Origin: JBQTII01 sp052387905
GTDB lineage: Bacteria > Actinomycetota > Actinomycetes > Sporichthyales > Sporichthyaceae
Direction of reading: 5' to 3'
Assembly: GCA_052387905.1 (NCBI GenBank)
Contig: JBQTIR010000024.1
Location: 119,573 to 183,572 of the forward strand
DNA: 64,000 bases
The position numbers and the translations under genes are program-made. This document shows positions 18,051-26,133 of the stretch, one piece after another. Within the stretch, counting starts at the first letter, position 1. Each line of letters begins with the position of its first letter. The notes beneath the pieces were generated by a model, which was not told the origin of the DNA, did no database searches, and saw only the letters and a list, made by a program, of their open reading frames with translations.

Positions 18051-18413
18051 TCAACGATCCGGCCGGTGCTCGCCCGGCCGGCAACCGGTACGTGACGCCC
18101 AGTCCGATAGGCGCTGGCGGGCCGAGTCAAAGTGCTGGTGCCACTCCAGCGGTGCACCGGGCGGCCCGGTGATGCAGTACGCGGCGATCCATGCGGTGCG
18201 CAGCGCGGAGAGCTCCTCGATCAGCGCACCGTGATTGTCCCAGCACTCGGGGACAACGCGGCGGTCGAGGGAGTAGCGCTCGACGGCCCACAGCACCCAG
18301 TCGGCCAGCTCGTCGAGAGCGTCCTCGGTCTGCGACTCGTCCAGGGTCGCCCAGCACAGTGGGAAGGTCGGGAACAGGTCGCTGGGGAGCTGTTCGGTCT
18401 CCGGTGCGGTCAT
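18051..18413 (-). CDS. Small protein downstream of the relaxase
   Basis: 120 aa, acidic and tryptophan-rich (DELADWVLWAVERYS, CWDNHGALIEEL), with no signal or membrane segment. The start ATG overlaps the relaxase stop (ATGA on the minus strand), so it is translated with it. Small acidic partners of this kind are often found after MobF relaxases in actinobacterial elements. Function unknown, perhaps a relaxosome accessory. Confidence 0.6.
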   Translation of the reverse strand: MTAPETEQLPSDLFPTFPLCWATLDESQTEDALDELADWVLWAVERYSLDRRVVPECWDNHGALIEELSALRTAWIAAYCITGPPGAPLEWHQHFDSARQRLSDWASRTGCRPGEHRPDR

Positions 18414-21400
18414 CGCTGGATTCCTTCCGGTCGGGGTCGTCGCGGGCCAGCGGTACTGACGCTCCGCGAGCCGGGGTTTCTGAACTGGTCGCGGAGTGTG
18501 GCTGAGCGGGCGGAGATCAGGGCCTGGACCTCGGCCAGCGCGCGGTCGCCGTCGGTATCGCCCGGTGCGCCGCTTCGAGCCAACGTTTCGCGGATCGGGA
18601 ACAGGTGGCGGAGCGACGTCGCTTCCGTCTGGCGGCGACGCAGGGTGGTGGTCGCGGAGAGCTCGGCGCCGTCGGTGGCGAGGACCTTCGCCAAGACATG
18701 ACGTCCCGTCGGAACCTCCGGGGCGGTCGGGTCAGAGCACGTTGGGTCGATTCCGTCGACGGCCACGTAGGCGTGGTTCGACTGGCGCCCGCGGGTCATG
18801 GCGACGTAGAGCGTCTGCCGGGTCATCGTGTCGGTGGCCAGGAGATGGCCGTGGTCGACGGTCATGCCTTGGGCACGGTGGACGGTGGCGGCGTAGCCGA
18901 GCTCGACGTGTTCGCGGACGTAGGCCGCGGGGAGCCGCACCGTCGCGGAACCGGTCGGTCCGTGGGCGATCCCTGTCGCAGTGACGTCTAGTGCCCCGTC
19001 GGGGTGGATATCGGTGATCATCCACAGCGCACCGTTGCGGACGTATCCGCCGTCGGCGGTGTGTAGGCGGCGGTCGTTGCGCCGGGTGACGACGATGTCG
19101 CCCCGGCCAGCGGCCGCCTCATCGGCGAGGGGAATGCCGTCGGGCTGGACCAGGCCGGCGCCGACCCGGTCTTCTTGCGCGCGGGTGTTCAGGGCGTTGA
19201 CGGTCGCCCGATCGGCGGCCAGCAGCAGCGAGCTTCGCCCGGCGGCAACGTCGGCGGCCCACGCGGTGTAGGCGTGGTCGAGCATCAGTTCGCTCGGGCC
19301 GTCGTGAATACGGCCGTGCTCGGCGTAATTGTCGACCGCACTGACCTTGCCGTCTCGTAGGGCGCGGGTCGCGTCGGCTTCCCACCGCTGACGGAAGCGC
19401 CACAGCCCTGTCAAAGACTGTGTGTGCGGGGTCTCGGCCAGTAGGGCGAAGCCGCCGCCGGCTCCCACGGCGCCGAGCTGGTGGTGGTCACCGACCAGGA
19501 GCACCTTGGCTCCCGCTTGTCCTGCCTGGTTGAGGATGCGGTCGAGGTCGGCGGTGGCGACCATGGACGCTTCGTCCACGATCACGAGCTGGCCCGGCTG
19601 CAGGGTGGCGGTTCCCCTCGTCAGGTCGCTGCCGTTGTCGTGGAGCCACTTGGCGGTGTTCTCGCACGTGATGCCGAGCGCGGCGGCGAGCTCGGCGGCG
19701 GCCGTGGACGAGGCCGCGAGTCCGACCACGCTGCCCTGTCCCATCGCGGATTCCCAGGTCGTGCGCAGGGCGCGCAGGGTCCGGGTCTTGCCGCTGCCGG
19801 CCGGGCCGACGAGGACATCGAGCCGGCGGGCGGAGGCCGCGATCGAGACCACCGCCTGCTGCTGATCCTCGGTCAGGTCGCGCCGACCGGGCATCGGGCG
19901 GGCGATCCTCGCCAATACCGCCTTCACTGCTGCGGCGTCGATTCGCGGCCCCGTGATGTCTTCGCCCGCGGCGAGCAGGCGGGCTTCGGCGTCGAGCACC
20001 GCGGCGGTCGTGAACGCGTGCTCGTCGGGCCGGGTGAACGCGCTGGACGCGTCGGCACGTTGGAACCGGCGCGGAGTGGAGAACATCGCCGGGGGATCAA
20101 GCGCAACGCACCGGTCGAGGGTCGCGGTGACGACGCGGTCGAGCAGGGCCACCCGTGCGTCAGGTGCGGCGGTGCGCAGGTGACGGGTCGCGCGGGCGGC
20201 CTCAGCGAGCAGGTTGGGCCGCGTCCACGTCGATCGGCGTTCGGTCACCGCATAGAGAACGACTCCGGCAAGCTCGGTGACGGCGTTGTCCTCGACGATC
20301 GCGGAGCCGCTGGCACCTGGACGCAGAGCGCGGGCCACCACGGCGTCGGGGCTTTGCCCGGTGAGGGTGCTCGCGGTGCCCCGCCACCGGGTGAACAGCT
20401 CGCGCAACGGCTGGACGGTCTTGTCCGGCCGGGTCGCCAGCGTGGCCTGCTGACGCAGACGCAGGATCTCGCGGCGGCTGGGTTCGCGGTCGTACCGGGA
20501 GACGAAATCGGTGACCAGCTCGCGCACATGGGTCTCGATCTGCGCGGATCGTCCCGAGAACGCGCGCAACAGGTTGTCGTCGAGCCCGTCGATCTCGAAG
20601 GCGGGACTGCGACGTTCGCCCCGGGAGCGCCAGCTCCAGCTCACCGGCAAGCGGGTAGCAAGCGCATCGGCAAGCAGGTCGTCGTAGACCTCCGAGCATG
20701 CAACGGCGGCGTGGTGCAGGGCGCGGGAGTCCAGAGAGCGCCACTTGCCGTCGGGGCCCTGGACCTTATTGGCGATCACGACGTGGGTGTGCAGATTCGG
20801 GTCGCCGGTACGGGTGTCCCAATGATCAAACGCTGCGGCGAGCATCCCGGCGGTGGCGACCTGGGCGCAGCCCTGGGCCCCGACGCGGGTGTGCAGGAAC
20901 CGTTGCTCCACAAGGCCGAGCACCGCGGTCACGGCTTCGCGGTGGGCGTCGACAACGGCGCGTTGGGTGGCTTCGTCGCCGAGCGCCCACAGGACGCTCG
21001 CCGACTTCGGCACCGTGAACGTCAGGTCGAATCCGGCCACCGCAGCGCGCACCGGGCGCGCTCGCTCGACCTTCTCGATCTCCGCGCGCTGCGCTGCGAG
21101 TTCGTCCGTGGCGAGCGTGTCGGGCAGGCCGGCAAGCTCTTCGGCAATCCTCTCGTCCGCGGATTTGTAGGTCGGGTAGGGCATCCCGAGTGCCTTGCCG
21201 CTGACCGGGTCGTGGCCGGAACCGTAGAGCGCGGCCATCGCCTCCTCGGTGACCACCGTCCCGACCGCGATCCCGTTGCCTGCATCGACGCCGGCCAGCC
21301 CAGCCCCAAGCCACCGCCCGGCCGGGTAGCCGGACGCGGCGTAGTACGCCGTCAGCGGCGTACCTGGCTCACGGCATGCGTCGCCGCAGGCGGTGTGCCG

Positions 21401-21448
21401 CAGCAGGTACTTGTAGCCGGATCCCGCCGAGAGGCGGGCCAGCGACAT
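18410..21448 (-). CDS. MobF/TrwC-type relaxase-helicase
   Basis: 1012 aa from the ATG at 21448 (a GTG one codon earlier is possible). The first third is a TrwC relaxase: early tyrosines in GSGYKYL and PLTAYY, and the three-histidine metal site in HWDTRTGDPNLHTHVV near residues 208-223. A second domain has Walker A VGPAGSGKT near residue 550 and IVDEASMV (Walker B), followed by UvrD/RecD-like motifs ending GRQSNHAYV. It nicks the transfer origin and unwinds the plasmid strand. The frame stays open far upstream, but the conserved N-terminus fixes the start here. Confidence 0.9.
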   Translation of the reverse strand: MSLARLSAGSGYKYLLRHTACGDACREPGTPLTAYYAASGYPAGRWLGAGLAGVDAGNGIAVGTVVTEEAMAALYGSGHDPVSGKALGMPYPTYKSADERIAEELAGLPDTLATDELAAQRAEIEKVERARPVRAAVAGFDLTFTVPKSASVLWALGDEATQRAVVDAHREAVTAVLGLVEQRFLHTRVGAQGCAQVATAGMLAAAFDHWDTRTGDPNLHTHVVIANKVQGPDGKWRSLDSRALHHAAVACSEVYDDLLADALATRLPVSWSWRSRGERRSPAFEIDGLDDNLLRAFSGRSAQIETHVRELVTDFVSRYDREPSRREILRLRQQATLATRPDKTVQPLRELFTRWRGTASTLTGQSPDAVVARALRPGASGSAIVEDNAVTELAGVVLYAVTERRSTWTRPNLLAEAARATRHLRTAAPDARVALLDRVVTATLDRCVALDPPAMFSTPRRFQRADASSAFTRPDEHAFTTAAVLDAEARLLAAGEDITGPRIDAAAVKAVLARIARPMPGRRDLTEDQQQAVVSIAASARRLDVLVGPAGSGKTRTLRALRTTWESAMGQGSVVGLAASSTAAAELAAALGITCENTAKWLHDNGSDLTRGTATLQPGQLVIVDEASMVATADLDRILNQAGQAGAKVLLVGDHHQLGAVGAGGGFALLAETPHTQSLTGLWRFRQRWEADATRALRDGKVSAVDNYAEHGRIHDGPSELMLDHAYTAWAADVAAGRSSLLLAADRATVNALNTRAQEDRVGAGLVQPDGIPLADEAAAGRGDIVVTRRNDRRLHTADGGYVRNGALWMITDIHPDGALDVTATGIAHGPTGSATVRLPAAYVREHVELGYAATVHRAQGMTVDHGHLLATDTMTRQTLYVAMTRGRQSNHAYVAVDGIDPTCSDPTAPEVPTGRHVLAKVLATDGAELSATTTLRRRQTEATSLRHLFPIRETLARSGAPGDTDGDRALAEVQALISARSATLRDQFRNPGSRSVSTAGPRRPRPEGIQR

Positions 21449-21778
21449 CACGGCTCCCGCCGGCGGCGGGCTCGTTCGAGGGCTCCCATGTCCTACATGT
21501 GTGCGCGGCGGAGGCCGAGATCGACGGCGATCACCGAAGGTGCCAGAGGAGTGAGCTTGGCTGTTGGCCGTGCCGGCGCCTGAGAGTCCGTGCGGTGGTG
21601 CGGGTCGCGGGTGGTGGCGCAGCCGGTCACGATGAAGGGGCGGCGTTCGCGGATTGGCCTGACGGGACGTCAGGTTATGCCTGTCCGTGGGGATCCGCCA
21701 TCGTCCGTGGCCATCCACCCCGGCCTTGCGGTGGCCGCTGTTCGCCGTGATCGACCGCAGCGGTGCGGCGGCGCACAC
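21449..21778. other. Relaxase upstream region, candidate oriT
   Basis: No gene is supported here. A perfect 7-bp inverted repeat with a 3-base loop, CCTGACG-GGA-CGTCAGG, lies at 21658-21674, and GTCCGTGG occurs twice (21683-21690, 21703-21710) 20 bases apart. Hairpins and short repeats next to a MobF relaxase gene are what a transfer origin looks like. The nic site itself cannot be read. Confidence 0.4.
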
Positions 21779-21980
21779 TGATCGGGTGTCGCCCGGCGAC
21801 GTCGTTCTTACTCAGGTGCTGAAGTTCGAGCCCGTAGAGCAGAGTGTGACGCGGGGTCCTCGGGTGTGCCGGAATGTTGCCATCGAGCACGCGGGTCAGT
21901 CTCCTTCGGTCCAAGGTCCCTCCGGGCGGCACGCCTGACCCGCGCCCGTCCGGGGCGCGGGAAAGACTCGGAGGAACGCC
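21779..21980 (+). ncRNA. IS110 5' non-coding region, probable bridge RNA
   Basis: In IS110-group elements the non-coding stretch upstream of the transposase encodes the bridge RNA that pairs with target and donor DNA. This 200-base stretch has no gene and several hairpins: GTCGCC-C-GGCGAC near 21787 and CCCGCGCC-CGTCC-GGCGCGGG at 21939-21961 just before the ribosome binding site GGAGG. Location and structure agree; exact RNA limits and guide loops were not determined. Confidence 0.45.
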
Positions 21981-23213
21981 ATGGACGTTCTCATCGATCG
22001 GGTCGCCGGCCTCGATGTCGGCAAGGCGACCGTCACAGTCTGCATTCGCACCCCGGGCCCGAAAGGGTCCCGGGTCAGCGAGACACGGACCTACTCCACG
22101 ATGACCCGCCACCTGCAGGTGATGGCCGAATGGCTGGTGGAGAACGGGGTGACACTCGCGGCGATGGAATCGACCGCGACCTACTGGAAGCCGGTGTTCT
22201 ACTGCCTGGAAGAGCGCCTGGAGACCTGGCTGCTCAACGCCGCCCACATCAAAGCCGTCCCCGGGCGCAAGTCCGATGTCCGCGACGCCGAATGGATCGC
22301 CCGCTTGGTCGAACACGGCCTGGTCTCCCCTTCGTTCGTGCCGCCGCCGGAGATCCGCCGGCTGCGCAACCTGACCCGCTACCGGGTCCAGCTGATGGGG
22401 GACCGCACCCGGGAAGCGACCCGGGTGGAGAAGCTGCTCGAGGACGCCTCGATCAAGCTCTCGGTGGTGGTCTCCAACATCACCGGCGCCTCGGCGCGGG
22501 CGATGCTCACCGCCCTGGTCGAGGGGCAGACCGATCCGCACGCGATGGCCGATCTCGCCTACAGCAACCTGCGGAACAAGAAGCCCGCCCTGGCCGAGTC
22601 GCTGATCGGGCGCTTCGATGACCACCACCGCCTCCTCGTCGGCGGGATGTTGCAGCGTCTGGCCCAAATCGAGGCGTCCCTGAAGGCCACCGATGCCCAT
22701 ATTGCCGCGGCGATCACGCCCTGGCAGCACGAGTTCGAACTGCTCCAGACCATCCCCGGTGTCGGGGTCAAGACCGCGCAGGTGTTCATCGCCGAGACCG
22801 GCGCGGACATGGGCCAGTTCCACTCACCATCGCACCTGGCTGCCTGGGCCGGGCTCGCGCCGGCGGTTCACGAATCGGCCGGCAAATCCTGGTCGATGGG
22901 CACCCGGCGCGGCAACAAATGGCTGGCCTCGATGCTGGTTGAATCCGCGCATTCGGCGGCCCGGATGAAGAACACCTACCTCGCCGCGCAATACCGCCAG
23001 CTCGCCGCCCGGCGCGGGGCCAAACGCGCCGCGGTCGCGGTCGCCCACTCCATGCTGGTCTCGGGCTACTGGATGCTCGTGCGCGATGAGCCCTACCGCG
23101 ACCTGGGACCGGACTGGTTCACCCGCGAGATCGATCCGGCGGTCCGGACCCGCCGCCTCGTCGCCCAGCTCGAACGCCTCGGCCACAGCGTCACTCTCGA
23201 GCAAGCCGGCTGA
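21981..23213 (+). CDS. IS110-family transposase (serine/DEDD type)
   Basis: 410 aa, ATG after CTCGGAGGAACGCC. The N-terminal RuvC-like DEDD domain is complete: GLDVGKAT (D11), MESTATYW, and DVRDAEW. The C-terminal Transposase_20 domain has PGVGVKTA and the catalytic serine region AWAGLAPAVHESAGK. No frameshift, so the element may be active. It sits beside the relaxase promoter region; insertion there has not broken a visible gene. Element ends lack inverted repeats in this family, so the borders are not marked. Confidence 0.9.
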   Translation: MDVLIDRVAGLDVGKATVTVCIRTPGPKGSRVSETRTYSTMTRHLQVMAEWLVENGVTLAAMESTATYWKPVFYCLEERLETWLLNAAHIKAVPGRKSDVRDAEWIARLVEHGLVSPSFVPPPEIRRLRNLTRYRVQLMGDRTREATRVEKLLEDASIKLSVVVSNITGASARAMLTALVEGQTDPHAMADLAYSNLRNKKPALAESLIGRFDDHHRLLVGGMLQRLAQIEASLKATDAHIAAAITPWQHEFELLQTIPGVGVKTAQVFIAETGADMGQFHSPSHLAAWAGLAPAVHESAGKSWSMGTRRGNKWLASMLVESAHSAARMKNTYLAAQYRQLAARRGAKRAAVAVAHSMLVSGYWMLVRDEPYRDLGPDWFTREIDPAVRTRRLVAQLERLGHSVTLEQAG

Positions 23214-23418
23214 GCCGCGCGCCCTCCCCGCCCACCTCACCCCGGCCAAGGAGCCGGCCTTCGCACCGATCCGGGCTGCCGCCCGGAGCTGCCGCGCGTC
23301 TGGTTACGAGAACTCACGGGTCAGTGCTGGGGTTATGGGGGTTGGTTGTTGGAGGTGGGCGCGCGGCTCGATCGGTTCGTGGGCAGGCGGCATACATAGG
23401 GGAAGGAGGTCGATGATC

Positions 23419-24195
23419 ATGACGCAGGAAGGTTCGACGAGCGGGACCGAATTGCCCGCCGCGCAGCCGGCTGGCCGCGTGTGCCACCGGGTGTGGCTAG
23501 AGGTCACGTATGCGGAGAAGGACGCCGCCAAGGCCGCGGGCGCGCGTTGGGATGCCGCTGCCCGTCGTTGGTACGCACCCGCCGGGATCACCCCGGGACT
23601 CGCCACCTGGGCCGTGCGTCCACCGATCCCCGAGATTCTGCCCGGGGAGGACCGCACCTTCGGCGGCGGCCTGTTCATCGACCCGGTGCCCACCTCGTGC
23701 TGGTTCACCAACGCCCGCTCGTGCATCAGCAGCCGGGATTGGAACCGGGTCCGCCGGATGGTCAACGACCGGGCCGAGCGCAGATGCGAGGCGTGCGGCG
23801 CCGCACCCGACCGGGACGCCGGCCGCTGGCTGGAGGTCCACGAACGCTGGGAGTACCTCCTCGATCCGGCCCAACCGGTCGGCACGCAGGTGCTACGCCG
23901 GCTGATCTGCCTATGCACGCCCTGCCACACCGCGACGCACTTCGGGCTCGCCCAACTCGGCGGGCGCGCCGACGAAGCCTTCGCGCATTTGTGCACCGTC
24001 ACCGGGATGTCCGCTGCCGAAGCGGGCGGGCATCTGGGCGCGGCGCGGGCGACGTGGATGCTGCGCAACCGACGCACCTGGAACTTGGATCTGGGCATCC
24101 TGACGGGCGCAGGTATCGAGTTGTCCGCTCCGCCGGACGCCGCTCGCCGAGCGGAGAACGCTCGTGCTGTGGCCAACGGGCAGTCGACCCCGTGA
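23419..24195 (+). CDS. DUF5710 protein with HNH-like zinc centre
   Basis: 258 aa. The perfect Shine-Dalgarno GGAAGGAGGT at 23401-23410 puts the start at ATG 23419 rather than 23413. Residues about 30-65 (LEVTYAEKDAAKAAGARWD, then WYAPAG) are a DUF5710 domain, common in plasmid primase/helicase-linked proteins. Then RRCEACG, LEVHERW and LCTPCHTATH form a CxxC...H...CxxCH pattern like HNH endonucleases. It probably binds nucleic acid; nuclease activity is inferred. Typical cargo of conjugative elements. Confidence 0.7.
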   Translation: MTQEGSTSGTELPAAQPAGRVCHRVWLEVTYAEKDAAKAAGARWDAAARRWYAPAGITPGLATWAVRPPIPEILPGEDRTFGGGLFIDPVPTSCWFTNARSCISSRDWNRVRRMVNDRAERRCEACGAAPDRDAGRWLEVHERWEYLLDPAQPVGTQVLRRLICLCTPCHTATHFGLAQLGGRADEAFAHLCTVTGMSAAEAGGHLGAARATWMLRNRRTWNLDLGILTGAGIELSAPPDAARRAENARAVANGQSTP

Positions 24196-24263
24196 AGTGA
24201 AGGCGCATGGACCTTGTGAATCTGATAATCCCGTCAAACCGTCATGACGGCGACACTGTGGAT

Positions 24264-24542
24264 ATGGGGCGACGGAAGACAACGGTCTACCTGGACGCCG
24301 ATCTGCTGGTGGCGACCAAGGTGCTTGCCGCCACGGGTGGGCTCAGCGAGAGCCAGGTCGTCGAGGATGCCCTTCGGGCGTACGTTCGCGCTGGTCGGAT
24401 GGACGCCGCGCGCGTGAAGCTGGGTGACCTCATGGATCGGATCGCCACCCGCGGCGATCAGCCGAGTGACGATGAGGCGATGACCCTCGCAGTCGAGGAA
24501 ACGCGGTCGGTGCGCTCGGGCCGCCCCGCCAAGTCCGCATAG
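24264..24542 (+). CDS. Ribbon-helix-helix antitoxin-like protein
   Basis: 92 aa from the ATG at 24264 (MGRRKTTVYLD); an ATG 57 bases upstream is less likely because the RHH fold starts here. RRKTTVYLDADLL is the beta-strand and first helix, SESQVVEDALRAYV the second helix. It is followed at once by the start of a PIN-domain toxin, so it was the antitoxin of a VapBC-like pair. Its own sequence is intact. Confidence 0.75.
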   Translation: MGRRKTTVYLDADLLVATKVLAATGGLSESQVVEDALRAYVRAGRMDAARVKLGDLMDRIATRGDQPSDDEAMTLAVEETRSVRSGRPAKSA

Positions 24543-24674
24543 GTGGCACCGCGAGCGGTGGCCGACACCAACGTGTGGGTGTCCGCTGCCATCGCGCCGC
24601 TCGGTGTGTGCGGCCAGGTTCTGCGCGCCGCGCTAGCCCAGTGGTGGGAGCCGGTTGCCTCTCGGGTGCTCTAG
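24543..24674 (+). pseudogene. Truncated PIN-domain toxin
   Basis: A GTG directly after the antitoxin stop opens 43 codons: RAVADTNVWVSAAI is the hallmark N-terminus of a PIN-family toxin (first catalytic Asp in ADTN), but a TAG follows after VASRVL. Normal PIN toxins run about 130-140 aa with further conserved acidic residues, all missing here. The toxin is therefore inactive and the preceding antitoxin is an orphan. Confidence 0.75.
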
Positions 24675-24753
24675 GTTGGCCGGGGCACTTGCAATCCGCA
24701 AGGCCCAGGCTGCCCGGGCGCCGATTTGGTCTCCCAAGAGATGAGGCACGGCC

Positions 24754-25173
24754 ATGTTTGGCAAGAAGAGCGCGGTGTTCACGCCCGTCGCGTCAGAACT
24801 TGATGAGCAGTGGTTCACGACTTGGGCTCGGAACCTACTAGAGCGCAAGGCCCAACCATTGTTAGTCGAGAACGTGGCAGCACTGTTCACCAAGGCGGCG
24901 ATGGTCATCGATCACGACTGTCGCACCTACGTCGAGCGATGCTGCTCTAAGGATGGACTCGACTATTACCTCCGCTATCGAGCGTCTGACGAGCTCACGC
25001 CGTGGGGCCTGGTCGCCGTCACCCTTGGCGCCCGCCGCGACGGTGATAGGCCCACCCGTTTCAATGTCGAGGGGCGCGAGACGTCGAGCTGGTCCGAGTT
25101 CGTCCTGTCCGATGTCAAGAGCAAGATCGCCCGCTTCACCGAGATCATGATCGACCCCTCGGTCGCTGGCTGA
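24754..25173 (+). CDS. Hypothetical protein
   Basis: 139 aa, ATG after GAGATGAGGC. Mixed alpha/beta composition with tryptophans in both halves (QWFTTWARNLLE, TSSWSEFVL) and no signal peptide or known motif. It lies between the broken toxin and the convergent DA1-like gene. It might be a single-domain immunity or regulatory protein; no family is recognised. Confidence 0.55.
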   Translation: MFGKKSAVFTPVASELDEQWFTTWARNLLERKAQPLLVENVAALFTKAAMVIDHDCRTYVERCCSKDGLDYYLRYRASDELTPWGLVAVTLGARRDGDRPTRFNVEGRETSSWSEFVLSDVKSKIARFTEIMIDPSVAG

Positions 25174-25193
25174 ACAGGGGCCGCGGAGAGCGG

Positions 25194-25949
25194 TCATTGG
25201 ATCGGTAGACCCACCGCATCTGGACGGTTCTTGCGAAGCGCGCGCAGCGTCTCTGCAAGACCCTTCTGCCGGACGACGCCAATCACCGCACGAAGTCCGT
25301 CGCCGTACACCGGATCCGGATTGGTTAGCAGCATCTTGGCGTACTGGACATTCTCCGCGTCGGACTGTCCTTCCAGATGGATAACGGCTAGAGCTTCCGC
25401 GAAGCCTTCGATGATCCGTGGGCCGAGCCGAGCCGAGCCCGGCGAGCCGGCCATCGCTGCGTGGCCGAACTCGTGGGCGATGACGTGACGGAACCGAACG
25501 AGCGGCATACCGCGCAACACGCGGATTGTTATCGGACCGCTGAGGACATGGTCGTTGTGGACGTCCCAGGTCGTCGTCCCGAATCGATGCGAGTCGAGGC
25601 TCGGCCCGTCTGGCCCCGATGCGCCGGAAGCGACCAGCTTGATCCGGGTGGGATTGCCTACTCGCACACCGAAGGTGGCCATGTGTCGCTTGAGCTCGTC
25701 CTTCACAGGGACGACAGCCGCGCTCGAGAACACGCCGGTGCTCTCGCAAAGATCGCAGGCTCGCACTCCCCCCGGTGCAGGCGTGCGCATGACTGGTACC
25801 TGGCACCACTGGCAGCCGGGGCTCCCCTGATGACTCGCGCACCACATCCGACCGTCGGGCACTCCCACCGCGGAACCCCGGATCGTGCGCCCACAGACCA
25901 CACATGCGACGGGCCCAAGCCCTCGACCGCCGAGGGGGGATCGGGCCAT
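25194..25949 (-). CDS. DA1-like zinc peptidase with zinc-ribbon N-terminus
   Basis: 251 aa from ATG 25949; the frame continues upstream but would overlap the TerD gene. Residues 16-68 carry four metal-binding pairs (C16/C19, C37/H40, C46/C49, C65/C68), a LIM-like layout. The C-terminal half holds HEFGH at 159-163 with a downstream IIEGFAEAL glutamate, as in DA1-type peptidases. In eukaryotes such proteins cut ubiquitin-pathway partners; in bacteria the substrate is unknown. Convergent with the unknown gene at 24.8 kb and divergent from the TerD gene. Confidence 0.7.
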   Translation of the reverse strand: MARSPLGGRGLGPVACVVCGRTIRGSAVGVPDGRMWCASHQGSPGCQWCQVPVMRTPAPGGVRACDLCESTGVFSSAAVVPVKDELKRHMATFGVRVGNPTRIKLVASGASGPDGPSLDSHRFGTTTWDVHNDHVLSGPITIRVLRGMPLVRFRHVIAHEFGHAAMAGSPGSARLGPRIIEGFAEALAVIHLEGQSDAENVQYAKMLLTNPDPVYGDGLRAVIGVVRQKGLAETLRALRKNRPDAVGLPIQ

Positions 25950-26133
25950 AGTGCTGCCTCCGATCCGGGGCCAATTTCCGCTCGTGAACTCTATGCGCAT
26001 GGTGCATCGACGCCGCATCCATGTTCCGCTACGGTCGGCAACCGCAGGGGTTCCGCATCTGGCCAAGCCCAGCGGCTCGCCGCCGCCGCTGGCATCGCCG
26101 CTATCCCGTCCGCAGGTGGGAGGATCGTCAGCC

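Noticed and set aside
18051..18110. GGCCGG hairpin as terminator of the 16.5-kb module
   Set aside because: The stem lies within the end of the 120-aa minus gene and has no T-run; it is as likely a composition effect.
19481..21583. A 700-codon plus-strand frame opposite the relaxase
   Set aside because: It lies fully inside the relaxase gene and its product is Gly/Arg-rich with no motif. The relaxase frame carries all TrwC and helicase motifs.
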